From contig JAIUNI010000016.1 in the NCBI GenBank assembly GCA_020161935.1, positions 1 to 64,000 of the forward strand: a stretch of 64,000 nucleotides of DNA, written 5' to 3'. Under the pieces are notes generated by a model. That model searched no databases. It was not told the DNA's origin and saw only the letters and a list, made by a program, of their open reading frames with translations. Made by a program: the position numbers and the translations under genes. This document shows positions 7,990-17,096 of the stretch, one piece after another. Position 1 is the stretch's first letter. The number at the start of each line of letters is the position of its first letter. Source of the DNA: Chloroflexota bacterium (GTDB lineage Bacteria > Chloroflexota > Anaerolineae > Aggregatilineales > Phototrophicaceae).

Positions 7990-9252
7990 GTGACTGCAAC
8001 CGCCTCGTCCGCAAAAACCGATTACGTAGCTGTTCTCATTGCTTATGCCAGTTTCGTCGTGCTGGGCATCCCCGGTGCCATGCTCGGCATCGCGTGGACA
8101 TCCGAAGAATGGTCGTCGATTCAGCGCACCTTTAACCTTGATGTCGATGCAGTCGCCGCGCTGTTTCTCGCCTCGACTATTGGTTATTCGTTTGCCAGTG
8201 TCATCGGTGGACGACTGTTCGGACGGTTCAACTCATCAACGCTGTTTTTAGGCGGCGCATTACTCAGCGCACTCGCCTATCTGTCGTATGCCTTCATGCC
8301 GTCGTGGTGGCTGATTGTGTTTTGCGGTTTGTTTGCAGGCTTCGGCTCCGGCGTGTTGGATTCGGGGATGAATATTTATTTTGCAGCGGTCTTCAACGCC
8401 CGGCTGATGAACTGGCTGCACGCCAGTTTCGGCCTCGGTACGGTGGTCGGTATCGCCACGATTCAAGCGGTACTAAGCCGTACTGGTGGTACATGGCAAA
8501 CCGGCTATGTCATCGCTGCCGGTGCATACTTTGCTGTCGTGCTGTTATTTCTGGCGACGCGCTCACGCTGGGTCAATGTTGGACGTGGTACACATGAAGC
8601 TGGTACCCATGCAGGTGTATCGCCCCGCGCTACCCTGCGGCTGCCGCTGGTTTGGATTGGCCTTGTCATTTTTATCTCCTACGCCGCTCTGGAAGGTGTT
8701 GGTACGTCGTGGACATTCCCCCTGTTTAACCAAGGACGTGGTGTTGATCCTGTGACAGCCGGTCTCATTCTCGGTGCGCTGCAAACCAGTTTCACCCTCG
8801 GTCGTGTGTTCTTTGGCATCGTTTTACCGTATTTCAAACCGACGACGCTTATTCGCGCCTGTGGTGCAGCCCTCATTACGACCACCGCCTTACTCATCAT
8901 CAACCCAATGGGCAATACGGTCCTGTTCGAGATATTCGGGGCGAAAATTCTGATGGGTACAGTGGTCATTGCCGTGTATGGCTTTTTCCTCGCGCCAATC
9001 TGGGCAGTGGTCGTTGTCTATCTACAGGAGCAGCTTGGGCCGCTGCACGGTGCAAACGCCATTGGCTTCATGGTGGCAGCCGCCGGTTTAGGCATCGGCA
9101 TTCTGCCCGGTGTTACGGGTACACTGGCGAAACTTACCAGCTTTGAGATTGTGCCGGTCATCCTGCTGATTCTCTCGATTGTGATGGCCGGGTTATATGA
9201 AGTCGCGGTCAACCGCCGCTTACAATCACGGCTCGTCCCCGCGACAACCTAA
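7990..9252 (+). CDS. MFS transporter
   Basis: About 420 residues with roughly 12 hydrophobic helices and short polar loops, as in major facilitator superfamily permeases. The first helix starts at YVAVLIAYASFVVLGIPGAM and the glycine-rich FGRFNSSTLFLGGALLSALA follows the 2-3 loop. The GTG at 7990 has GGAG at 7980-7983 with 6 bases spacing, better than the upstream ATG at 7978 or TTG at 7924. The layout resembles fucose/sugar-type MFS porters, but the substrate is not evident. The divergent Gfo/Idh dehydrogenase suggests a sugar or sugar acid. A strong symmetrical hairpin ends the unit. Confidence 0.85.
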   Translation: MTATASSAKTDYVAVLIAYASFVVLGIPGAMLGIAWTSEEWSSIQRTFNLDVDAVAALFLASTIGYSFASVIGGRLFGRFNSSTLFLGGALLSALAYLSYAFMPSWWLIVFCGLFAGFGSGVLDSGMNIYFAAVFNARLMNWLHASFGLGTVVGIATIQAVLSRTGGTWQTGYVIAAGAYFAVVLLFLATRSRWVNVGRGTHEAGTHAGVSPRATLRLPLVWIGLVIFISYAALEGVGTSWTFPLFNQGRGVDPVTAGLILGALQTSFTLGRVFFGIVLPYFKPTTLIRACGAALITTTALLIINPMGNTVLFEIFGAKILMGTVVIAVYGFFLAPIWAVVVVYLQEQLGPLHGANAIGFMVAAAGLGIGILPGVTGTLAKLTSFEIVPVILLILSIVMAGLYEVAVNRRLQSRLVPATT

Positions 9253-9270
9253 CCACTCATTGGCCTACGC

Positions 9271-9297
9271 AAAGGACGAGGTGCTGCCTCGTCCTTT
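9271..9297. terminator. bidirectional terminator hairpin
   Basis: AAAGGACGAGG and CCTCGTCCTTT form an 11-base-pair stem with a TGCTG loop, followed by TTGG. It lies 18 bases after the MFS stop codon. Confidence 0.8.
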
Positions 9298-9370
9298 TGG
9301 TTCCGGCTTGCATCACCGCCCAAATCGGATAACATCAAAGTAGACTGGAATAGGTGAAAGTTGGCTTGCG

Positions 9371-9730
9371 ATGAAAACCAATGTCTATTACCTATGGGTG
9401 ACAACCGGTGACCAACCGCTCGGCGGCACCGACTCCAACGTGTTCGTGCAGTTGTTCGGCACGACCGGACAAACCGAGTCGATCTACCTGCCACCGGAGG
9501 ATATTTTCGCCTTCGAGGCTGGCAGTGTGGATAAATTCGTGCTGCAAGTGCCGGATATTGGCGACCTGACACGCTGCTGCATCGGTCAAGATGCCAGCGC
9601 CGATTCGGGCTGGTACGTCGAAACGGTACGGGTTAAGGACGACGAAACCAGCCGCGAATGGCTGTTCACCTTTAACCAATGGCTGGGCATGGAAGAAGCT
9701 GGAACGCTGGCGGCATGTGTCGAATGCTGA
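9371..9730 (+). CDS. PLAT/LH2 domain protein
   Basis: A 119-residue single-domain protein. It fits a PLAT (polycystin-lipoxygenase-alpha toxin) beta-sandwich: VYYLWVTTGDQPLGGTDSNV at the N-terminus is the first strand pair, VFVQLFGTTGQTESIYL follows, then FEAGSVDKFVLQVPDIGDL and GWYVETVRVKD with the late REWLFTFNQWLG strand. PLAT domains bind membranes or partner proteins. There is no signal peptide and no catalytic domain. Its end overlaps the next gene, a lipoprotein, by 7 bases, so the two are translationally coupled. Confidence 0.8.
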   Translation: MKTNVYYLWVTTGDQPLGGTDSNVFVQLFGTTGQTESIYLPPEDIFAFEAGSVDKFVLQVPDIGDLTRCCIGQDASADSGWYVETVRVKDDETSREWLFTFNQWLGMEEAGTLAACVEC

Positions 9731-10158
9731 ACGTTTCGCCCCGCTTCACCCTTGTCGCCGCGCTGTTGATCGCTGTCCTGCTCGGTGGCTGCAACCTGCG
9801 GCAGGGTAATACCACCAATACCCCCTTTCCAACACCCGATATTCCTCAAGTGCGCTTTATGTTCCCTGACAATAACAGCAGCGTGATCGAAGGCACCGAC
9901 CTCGCGGTTCAACTGTTGGCAGAGGATTTGGGTGCTGGTATCGCACGGGTTGAACTGCTGGTGGATGACGTGTCGCAGGGTGAAGGCAAGCCAGAAGTCG
10001 CGCCCGCCGTACCCGCCTTCAGCGCCAATATACACTGGATCGCAACCGGCGTTGGGCTGCATTCGCTGACGGCGATTGCCTATCGACCGGACGGTCAAGC
10101 CAGCGCACCGGCGACACTGGTGCTAAACGTGATTGCCCGACCAACGGAAACGCCGTAA
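9724..10158 (+). CDS. putative lipoprotein with Ig-like fold
   Basis: A 144-residue protein with a lipoprotein signal: a hydrophobic stretch FTLVAALLIAVLLGGC ends in the lipobox LLGGC. A Thr/Pro-rich linker (NTTNTPFPTPDIP) leads into a beta-rich domain with VIEGTDLAVQLLAEDLGAGIA and VELLVDDVSQG, which resembles the bacterial Ig-like folds found in Chloroflexota surface proteins. The ATG at 9724 overlaps the PLAT gene; an ATG at 9715 is also possible. It is probably exported and anchored to the outer face of the membrane. Function is unknown. Confidence 0.72.
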   Translation: MLNVSPRFTLVAALLIAVLLGGCNLRQGNTTNTPFPTPDIPQVRFMFPDNNSSVIEGTDLAVQLLAEDLGAGIARVELLVDDVSQGEGKPEVAPAVPAFSANIHWIATGVGLHSLTAIAYRPDGQASAPATLVLNVIARPTETP

Positions 10159-10232
10159 TAAATCGACCAATAGGCGTACAGCCATATGCGCCTTTACAAC
10201 CCCCGATGATTGATGAGATAGATGGAATAAGC

Positions 10233-10619
10233 ATGACCCTGTATCTACAACGCAACGCCGCCCGACCGAACCCCGATGTCCTTTCACCCGCCGACACCCA
10301 ATACCTTGAGGAACACTTCAACATTTACGGCGGCAGTTTATTGGTACACGGGCAGCCAGTGGATTGGTCGGCGATTGAGGAAATCGAAGTGGTCGTCGCG
10401 CCGCATATCTCCGGCCCTGCGGGGTGGTTCGTGCGGCATCTGGTGACGCGCGAAGAACGCTACCATGTCGGCCTGTATTCGGGCAGCGACGAGCTTATCT
10501 TACCGAACCTGACGCTGCCAGTCGCCAAGTACGTTGTGGCGAGCATCGCGCACTTCGCCCCGCTGTCCGTGCGCTATAAGGGCCTGCCGGACTTCACCCC
10601 GACGACCGAAGAAGGTTAA
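10233..10619 (+). CDS. hypothetical protein, 128 aa
   Basis: I recognise no domain. The frame opens at 10206 but the ATG at 10233 (MTLYLQRNAARPNPD) is a better start. The protein is soluble with alternating strands (HFNIYGGSLLVHGQPVDW; IEEIEVVVAPHISGPAGWFV) and no signal peptide. It lies 75 bases after the lipoprotein on the same strand, and its stop codon abuts the end of the convergent membrane-protein gene with no spacer. Confidence 0.6.
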   Translation: MTLYLQRNAARPNPDVLSPADTQYLEEHFNIYGGSLLVHGQPVDWSAIEEIEVVVAPHISGPAGWFVRHLVTREERYHVGLYSGSDELILPNLTLPVAKYVVASIAHFAPLSVRYKGLPDFTPTTEEG

Positions 10620-12914
10620 TTAACCGCTGCCTGTGACCTGTACTTGTGTCGGCAGCAGCAGACGGTCGGAGCCATCCGGCAGGCGCAGGGGTTCATTCGT
10701 CACCGAGTCGCGCAGTTGGACGCTGATGAAACCCACATCGGTCGGGGCATCCGGGTAAATCGGGATTTTATAGGTCTCGGATACAAAGTAATCCGGTTGG
10801 TGGCGAATATCCGCCGCGCCGATGAAGAAGCCGCCGGTCGTCCCCCACGCCTCGCTGACCGCCGTATTCACCACCTGTACGGTTGGCGGATACGGGATCT
10901 TCAACGGACGCAGCGCCCGCCAGAACAACGTCACATTGAGGGTTTCACCCGCGTTCACCCCTGTTTGGTCGAATGTGTAGCCGAGCAGCTCGTAAGCATC
11001 GCCGAACATGGCATGTATAGGCGTTCGCATGGCGGCAGGTGTATCCAACGGCGACCGGAGGCGGAACCAATCGGTCTGAGGCTGAATATACAGGCGGTTC
11101 ACCAGCGCGAAGGCAACAACGCCAAGCATTACCGCCAACGCGAAACGGGTTGGTAAAGGTGGAAAACGGGAGGGTCTCAGCCCCTCCCCTACGAGAGCCT
11201 GTTGGCGGAAGGCGAATAGAAGCGCGATGCCGAGGCTTACCACTGTGAGCAGCGGAGCGATATTCTCGACGGGCGTACCGGGGCGTGAAAGGGTAATCAC
11301 ATGCTCACCGGCGGGAACGTTGACGCTGAGTAAGCCAAACTCTTGGTTGGGGAAAACCTCGACCGGAAGGCCGTCAATCGCTGCCGCCCAACCGGGGTAA
11401 TAGAACTGGCGGAAGTGGACTTCCTGCGGCTGGGGGGCGTTGTAGCGGTAGGTCAGCAAGCCCTCGCGGGTCAGCGCATCGCCTTCGCCATCCCGCGTGA
11501 TGAAGTCTACCCGCAGCGGGTCGGTCACATACGAGTCGATGTCCGGTGCGTCGTAGGGTGTGCCTTCGCCCCAAATGGGTTTGAACTCGTCGTAGCTCGT
11601 CCCGCCGAAGGAGTAGGTATCCAACTCGTAGCGGATAAAGTCGGCGGCGGAAAGCTGGCTGAAATCCAGCGACTCGCGGCTGGGATAGAGTGTCGGCAGC
11701 GACGAGGCGATGATGACCAGCAGCGCCACAGCCGAGGCTGCCGTTTGCCAGCGGCGCGGCAGCCACAGCAAACTGCTCGCCCCCAAAAGCGCGAAGAACA
11801 CCCCGCCCAAGCGCAGCACCCGCCCCGGAAAACGCAGTTGACCGAGCAGGGGAACGTTCAGCCAGAAGTCGAGCGAGATGGGCAGCAGCAGGAAGATGAC
11901 GAACAAGGCCGCCGCGCCCCATGCCAGCGCCAACCGGTACTGCCGCCGGATGACCAGTACCAACAGCCCGACAGCCGCCAGTACACCTGTAAGCAGGCCG
12001 ATGCTGTCCGGCAGGTTACGGTTGAGGTCGCTGAGGTCGGGGGCAAAGGTAGGCAGAAAGAGTTGATAGGGCTGCAAGAAGCTGGCATTCAATACATTCC
12101 GCAGATTGGTTGCGCCTTCGGAGACTTGAATATAGGGCAGCTCAAGCGCCATCGGCAGCAGGAAGATCATGGCGATACCCGCCCCCAGCAGCAAACCACC
12201 GCCGACCGCCACCATTCGCAGCAGCCAGCGTTTATCCCCACGCGCGAACCACAGGCACAGCAGCGGCGCACCCGGCGCGACGAACAGGCCAACGAGGACA
12301 CTTGTCGGTTGATGCGCCAGCAGCACCAACCCGAACACGACCCCCAGCGCACTCACACGGCGTAAACTCGGCTGGTCAGCGAGGCGGATGATGGCGAGGA
12401 ACAACCACGGCACAAGGGCGGAGGCTGTCATCTGGGCGATACTGCCGATATTCCACACGCCTTGAAAAGCCGAAGGGGCATACGCCCACAGCGCCGCGCC
12501 CACCAACGCCGCCGGAGCCGGTAACCAGCGCCGACCAAGTGCATACACGCCCGCGCTGCCGATCATCCAACCGAGCGCGACGATCAGCGTGAAGGCCAGC
12601 GGTGCGCTGATGCCCAACACGCCCAATACACCGCCGAGCCATGTCGCCAGCGGCGCGTAGAAATTGAACACGGGATAACCGTAGCCGAGATGAAAGTAGG
12701 GTATCCAACGCGGGTACAGGTCGCCGCTTTGCATAAGGGTAGTCATGGCGAAGATGCGGTGAACGTGGAACACCCCATCGGCGGTGTTGATCACCCAGTC
12801 GCCGTTGAAGGTCGGCAGGATGGCGACCAGCGGCAGCAGCGCAGCGGCAAGCAAGCCAATGTCGAAGGGAAGGGGAAAGCGGCGTTGTTTCGTCATCCAA
12901 ACATTATGGCTCAT
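10620..12914 (-). CDS. large polytopic membrane protein, 6-PTS-related / GT-C-like
   Basis: About 764 residues. The first two thirds are a run of about 12 hydrophobic helices. Early after helix 1 comes NTADGVFHVHRIFAMTTLMQ, then YPRWIPYFHLGYGYPVFNFY, the pattern of the 6-pyruvoyl-tetrahydropterin synthase-related membrane proteins and GT-C glycosyltransferases (Asp-x-x-His-like loop). The C-terminal part is an outside beta domain (TLNVTLFWRALRPLKIPY) common in Chloroflexota glycosyltransferase-like proteins. It is likely a lipid-linked sugar or surface polysaccharide enzyme, but the catalytic role is not shown. TTG at 12926 and ATG at 12896 are alternative starts. A class A palindrome at 11167-11192 is translated in frame as VGEGLRPSR. 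Confidence 0.75.
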   Translation of the reverse strand: MSHNVWMTKQRRFPLPFDIGLLAAALLPLVAILPTFNGDWVINTADGVFHVHRIFAMTTLMQSGDLYPRWIPYFHLGYGYPVFNFYAPLATWLGGVLGVLGISAPLAFTLIVALGWMIGSAGVYALGRRWLPAPAALVGAALWAYAPSAFQGVWNIGSIAQMTASALVPWLFLAIIRLADQPSLRRVSALGVVFGLVLLAHQPTSVLVGLFVAPGAPLLCLWFARGDKRWLLRMVAVGGGLLLGAGIAMIFLLPMALELPYIQVSEGATNLRNVLNASFLQPYQLFLPTFAPDLSDLNRNLPDSIGLLTGVLAAVGLLVLVIRRQYRLALAWGAAALFVIFLLLPISLDFWLNVPLLGQLRFPGRVLRLGGVFFALLGASSLLWLPRRWQTAASAVALLVIIASSLPTLYPSRESLDFSQLSAADFIRYELDTYSFGGTSYDEFKPIWGEGTPYDAPDIDSYVTDPLRVDFITRDGEGDALTREGLLTYRYNAPQPQEVHFRQFYYPGWAAAIDGLPVEVFPNQEFGLLSVNVPAGEHVITLSRPGTPVENIAPLLTVVSLGIALLFAFRQQALVGEGLRPSRFPPLPTRFALAVMLGVVAFALVNRLYIQPQTDWFRLRSPLDTPAAMRTPIHAMFGDAYELLGYTFDQTGVNAGETLNVTLFWRALRPLKIPYPPTVQVVNTAVSEAWGTTGGFFIGAADIRHQPDYFVSETYKIPIYPDAPTDVGFISVQLRDSVTNEPLRLPDGSDRLLLPTQVQVTGSG
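11167..11192 (-). repeat. class A palindromic repeat inside a coding sequence
   Basis: Read on the minus strand the element begins GTAGGGGAGGGGCTGAGACC and ends CTCCCG. It is identical over about 30 bases, including the flanking CTC, to the intergenic copy at 32338-32364. Here it lies in frame between the last helices and the exported domain of the membrane protein and encodes VGEGLRPSR, in the connecting loop after LLFAFRQQAL. Confidence 0.75.
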
Positions 12915-13059
12915 AATCCGGTTCAATGGGACTACTGTAGCCGATGCTCACCCCTCGAAACCAGTCCCATATTCCTCGCGAGACGGCTCATTGCAGCAAC
13001 AGCCCCTTTGCGATACACTTCTGCCCTCGCACATAAAATACGATGATGAAAGTCTAACT

Positions 13060-13476
13060 GTGAGTCAGGCAGCCACGTCCGACCCCGTTATCCAAGAGGC
13101 GCTTCAGGCGGCAATCGCCGTGACCGAATACGCCTATATCCCCTATTCGAATTATCCGGTTGGCGCAGCGCTGCGTACGGTCGAAGGCCAGCTTTACAGC
13201 GGGTGCAATATCGAGAACGCCTCGTATCCCGCGACGATTTGCGCCGAGCGTACCGCGCTGGTGAAAGCGGTGAGTGAAGGCCACCGTCAATTCGACCTGC
13301 TGGTGGTGGTGACGAAGAACGCGGGTTCCCCCTGCGGCATCTGCCGGCAAATGCTCTACGAATTCGCGCCGGATATGCGCGTTATTCTAGCCGACCTTGA
13401 CGGAAACATCACCTCCGACACGACCCTTTCGGGCTTGCTGCCAGATGGCTTCGGGCCGGATCGTTTACCCCGTTAA
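13060..13476 (+). CDS. cdd: cytidine deaminase
   Basis: A 138-residue homotetrameric-type cytidine deaminase that converts cytidine and deoxycytidine to uridine and deoxyuridine for pyrimidine salvage. YIPYSNYPVGAAL is the substrate loop, CNIENASYPATICAERTA contains the Cys-Ala-Glu zinc/catalytic motif, and SPCGICRQ is the PCxxC zinc motif. The frame runs far upstream, but that part does not resemble the family. The GTG at 13060 (VSQAATSDPVIQEAL) gives the expected family length. It is divergent from the membrane protein gene. Confidence 0.93.
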   Translation: MSQAATSDPVIQEALQAAIAVTEYAYIPYSNYPVGAALRTVEGQLYSGCNIENASYPATICAERTALVKAVSEGHRQFDLLVVVTKNAGSPCGICRQMLYEFAPDMRVILADLDGNITSDTTLSGLLPDGFGPDRLPR

Positions 13477-13659
13477 GCAGCCATGAAAAATACCCGCCTA
13501 CGAGGAGTCCATCAAGCCGCTTTTGGGGTAAGATCAGGCTATTCTAACCGCGTCTATATGAGGCAAGAAAATACTCATATCACAGCATCAAACGTTCTTC
13601 GTCCAGTGATTCACTCCCACCCTTCTGCCTGTACCCAGTACTGTTACCGGTATACCTAA

Positions 13660-14424
13660 ATGTCACGACCTGACCGCGCCTTTCGCACACAGGCTATCAT
13701 TCTCAAACGCCGCGACTTTGGCGAAGCGGATCGTATCCTGACGATCTTTACCCCCGACCGTGGCAAGCTGGATGTCATCGCCAAAGGGGCGCGCAAACCG
13801 ACCAGCACCAAAACGGGGCATGTGGAATTGTTCACGCGCACCGATATGCTGATTCATAAAGGGCGCGACCTCGACATCGTGGCACAGGCCGAGATGAACA
13901 TGCCGTATATGGGCGTGCGCGAGGACTTGGTGCGCGGGGCGTATGCGAGCTACGTAGCGGAACTCCTTGACCGTTTTACAGGCGAGGCCGACGAGGGTTA
14001 CGAAGAACTCTTTGAACTGATGGACGACACGCTCGACCGCCTGTGCAGCGAGAGCGACCCGCGTTTAGCCGTCCGCTACTATGAAATCCAACTGCTCGAT
14101 CTGGTCGGGTTCCGTCCTGAGTTGAGCGAGTGTGTGGTCAGCCGTGAGCCGATTGAGGCCGAGGACCAATTCTTCAGCTACCCGATGGGCGGCATTGTCA
14201 AACCGGGTTATGCCCACGATGGTATGGGGGTTATCCCCGTGAACGTGACGACACTCAAACTGCTGCGTCACATGCAGCGCAGCCCGTTCAGCCACGTCAA
14301 AACACTCACTATTCATCCCGCATTACATGACGACAGCGAACGCATCCTGTTGGGCTACATGACCTTTCTATTGGAGCGCAAGCTGCAAAGCGTCGATTTT
14401 ATCCGGCGCATCCGGCAAGTATGA
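13660..14424 (+). CDS. recO: DNA repair protein RecO
   Basis: A 254-residue RecO, which anneals single strands and loads RecA with RecR in the RecFOR pathway. The N-terminal OB domain is clear (FRTQAIILKRRDFGEADRIL, then TIFTPDRGKLDVIAKGARKP), followed by the helical domain (ELLDRFTGEADEGYEELFEL) and RYYEIQLLDLVGFRPELSEC. Many RecO proteins then have CxxCG and CxxC zinc ligands. Here the region reads ECVVSREPIEAEDQFFSYPM and GGIVKPGYAHD, so only the first cysteine remains and the zinc site is lost. The gene is followed 95 bases later by a large helical protein on the same strand. Confidence 0.92.
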   Translation: MSRPDRAFRTQAIILKRRDFGEADRILTIFTPDRGKLDVIAKGARKPTSTKTGHVELFTRTDMLIHKGRDLDIVAQAEMNMPYMGVREDLVRGAYASYVAELLDRFTGEADEGYEELFELMDDTLDRLCSESDPRLAVRYYEIQLLDLVGFRPELSECVVSREPIEAEDQFFSYPMGGIVKPGYAHDGMGVIPVNVTTLKLLRHMQRSPFSHVKTLTIHPALHDDSERILLGYMTFLLERKLQSVDFIRRIRQV

Positions 14425-14519
14425 AGTGTATATCGTTTTATAGAATCGTTATATCTATTCAACCTCTATGCTATTTCGGAATATTACAGCAGTAGAGTCA
14501 GGGGTAGGTTCGTTACCAG

Positions 14520-16421
14520 ATGGGGAACACAGCCGTGATTGATGGGGAAGCCAAGCAAAGAGCCGCAGAGCTGCCGATTGAGGTGGTGCTTGCCGCGCTG
14601 CAAAAATCCGCTGATCTCGCGCCGGAAGTCCGCCGTGCATATGCCGAGCGCTTGCTGGAACACGCATTGCAAACCCGCGACCCCGTATCCAGCGCACTCG
14701 TGGCGCAGCTCATGGATGACGACCCGAACTTGGACACCGAACTTGAGACACAGCTCATTTCGAATTTACAAGAACAGCCGGACGCGGTCTATGCCTTCAT
14801 CCGGTCGCACCTCGTCGAACTTTGTAACGAGTGCTGGCTTGACCGGTTGAAACTGGCCGCCGCCGCCGCGCTCAAAGTGGCGACCACGGATGCCGCCGCC
14901 TCGACCACAGCGGATTGGCTGACGTTGATCGCCCGCGAACCGGCGAAATACGAACTCGGTGACGTGTTGCACACCGGTTTGCTGGCGGCACAGGAACGCG
15001 CCCACGACGACCCTGAACTGGCGCGGGTGCTGATCGGCCTAGCAGCCAAACGTGACGCGGCGGTGCTGGAAGAATACCTGAACGACACAGCCTTTATGGC
15101 GGCGCTGCCCAATAACGTCGGTCTCGTACTGCGGGACTTCGCGGGCGACCCGCTGGCGCTCCTGCAAAATCGCGGCCTCGAATTGTTTATGGTCGGCATG
15201 TCACGGGCGGCGCACGCTTGCGCTAGCAGCCTATTCACCCCCTCGGCGATTGCCGGCATCTGGGAACTATATGTCGGTTCGCAATCCATTCCCTCGCTGC
15301 CACCGCAGTATCAAGCCGAAACGATCATCCAACTGTGGCTGGAACGCGGCGTAAAATGCCTGAGCACCGAAGCGCTGGAAATGCTGGCGATTCAAATCCT
15401 CACCAGCCGCCGCGATGATTTATTCCTCCAACTGCTCCACCAAGAAAACGGCGCAAAGGTTATCCTGCCGCGCTTGATCTTCATCCTCGAACGCAGTCAC
15501 CGCACGATTGAAGACGCGATGAACCTCATCGGGCGCATCGTGGCAGCGGGCGACATGCAGCCGTTGGAAGCCGTCGCCACCTACATCCAAATGCTCAAGG
15601 GGTTGGAATGGCAGCGCGAGACGTTACCCCTGATGCAGCAGTTGTGCCGTACCCTGCTCAAGCACCCTGAAATCGCCGCTCCGGCGGACATCCTATGGCG
15701 GCTGGTGGAAGTCGGCAGCGAGTTCAAGGACGAACTAGTGACCAAAACGGCGCTCAAACGGGCGCTGGCGACGCTGGTAGAAGTTACCGACGAGGCCGAA
15801 CTAGTCGAGAACCTGCGGCGCGTGAACAGCCAGACCACATGGAGCGCGACTATCCATGACCTGATGATGGATTGGTGGCGCGGGTTTATCCGGCAGCAGC
15901 CGGTTTCACACCTCGGGCGGCTGGACAAGGCGCTGGAAGGCAAACGCGGGTTGGAAGAAGCCCGCAGCGTGTTGCAAACGCTCGGTTCGATCAGGCGTAT
16001 GATGGGCGGCCAGAATATGCCGGAGTTCGCCCAATCGGTGGAAACGGCCTACAACGTACTCGGTGCGCTGGCGGATGCCTTCGAGGCTAACAGCAAACGC
16101 GCCATCCACTTTGACCCCGACACCGCGCGGGCGGAACTCGACGCGCAGGCTGATATGCTGCCGCCGCAGGAACGGCAGGTGCTGGCGAACAACCTGCGTG
16201 AACTGGCGCTGGTGATCGGCAACATGGGCGACAACCGCACCCGCGCGAACCTGATGCGCCGTGGTGACGAGGTTGACCGCGAGTTGATGACCGGTGAAGA
16301 ACTGCCACACAGTTCGGTGGACGCGATGAAGTGGCTGGCAGGTTATTGGGGTGGCACACTGGCGGACGACGACGAGGACGACGGCTCACCGAAAACGGCG
16401 GTGGATACACGATTGTTATAG
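14520..16421 (+). CDS. large alpha-helical repeat-like protein of unknown function
   Basis: A 633-residue soluble protein that is almost entirely helical and rich in Leu, Ala and Glu. Its repeated amphipathic helix pairs resemble HEAT or TPR-like solenoids, though no clean repeat unit stands out. It has no signal peptide or membrane segment. The C-terminus is acidic (ADDDEDDGS). GTG at 14535, with GGGGA upstream, is an alternative start. It lies downstream of recO and may share its transcript. No catalytic motif is visible; it could be a scaffold. Confidence 0.72.
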   Translation: MGNTAVIDGEAKQRAAELPIEVVLAALQKSADLAPEVRRAYAERLLEHALQTRDPVSSALVAQLMDDDPNLDTELETQLISNLQEQPDAVYAFIRSHLVELCNECWLDRLKLAAAAALKVATTDAAASTTADWLTLIAREPAKYELGDVLHTGLLAAQERAHDDPELARVLIGLAAKRDAAVLEEYLNDTAFMAALPNNVGLVLRDFAGDPLALLQNRGLELFMVGMSRAAHACASSLFTPSAIAGIWELYVGSQSIPSLPPQYQAETIIQLWLERGVKCLSTEALEMLAIQILTSRRDDLFLQLLHQENGAKVILPRLIFILERSHRTIEDAMNLIGRIVAAGDMQPLEAVATYIQMLKGLEWQRETLPLMQQLCRTLLKHPEIAAPADILWRLVEVGSEFKDELVTKTALKRALATLVEVTDEAELVENLRRVNSQTTWSATIHDLMMDWWRGFIRQQPVSHLGRLDKALEGKRGLEEARSVLQTLGSIRRMMGGQNMPEFAQSVETAYNVLGALADAFEANSKRAIHFDPDTARAELDAQADMLPPQERQVLANNLRELALVIGNMGDNRTRANLMRRGDEVDRELMTGEELPHSSVDAMKWLAGYWGGTLADDDEDDGSPKTAVDTRLL

Positions 16422-16453
16422 TTTCAAGCCTCAAGTTACAAGTTTGAAGTTCA

Positions 16454-16480
16454 GAGAAGGGGCGTGCAAACGCCTCTTTT
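16454..16480 (+). terminator. intrinsic terminator
   Basis: GGGGCGT, a GCAA tetraloop, then ACGCCTC and TTTT, 33 bases after the stop codon of the large helical protein. Confidence 0.75.
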
Positions 16481-17072
16481 GATTCGCAAAATTCGTCAAA
16501 TTCTGCAAATTCGGAATCATTTTTAGTGCCGTTTCTGAAGTTTTGCCTCAAATGTTGCTGTTGTTGCTGTTGTTACAACGACTTTTTTTGTGGCAAATGT
16601 CAGTTGGCAAAATTGGCACCTACGGATTTCGGCAATGGCAATGATTAGTCTCCAGTCTATAGTCGACAGTCATTAGTCCAATACAAGAACAAATACGAGT
16701 CGCCAAGAACGCCAAGAAAGATAGAGCGCGCCAAGGTTTTATTGCAGCGGTGGAAGGGTGGTTCGCTGCTGCCCCACAAGGGGACTATAGCAACGTTTGC
16801 TGCAAAAGGCAGTCTTTAGTCGACAGTCAACAGGTGACAGTCATTGGTCATCAGCTATCAGTCGCCAGTCTCCAGCTCAATACAAAGACAAATCGCCAAA
16901 TCATTTTATTTGCAGCGGTGGAAGGGTGGGCTTGCTGCTGCAAAGAGAGTTATCAGTCAACAGTTTTCAGTTGACAGTCCAATACCAATGCGCGTCGCCA
17001 AGTACGCCAAGCAAGGCAGAGAGAGCGCCAAGGGAGATGTGGTTGTTAAGGTGCGTTTAGGACGAGCAGTGA

Positions 17073-17096
17073 GGGTTTGTCAGCGACAAACCCCTA
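17073..17096 (-). repeat. class A palindrome
   Basis: On the minus strand GTAGGGGTTTGTC, CTG loop, then GACAAACCC. The stem sequence differs from the other copies but the GTAGGG lead and the inverted repeat are kept. Confidence 0.6.

Noticed and set aside
11343..12365. A 340-residue Gln/Arg-rich open frame opposite the large membrane protein
   Set aside because: Low-complexity Gln and Arg content is what the complement of a Leu/Ala-rich membrane protein gives; no start signal or family.
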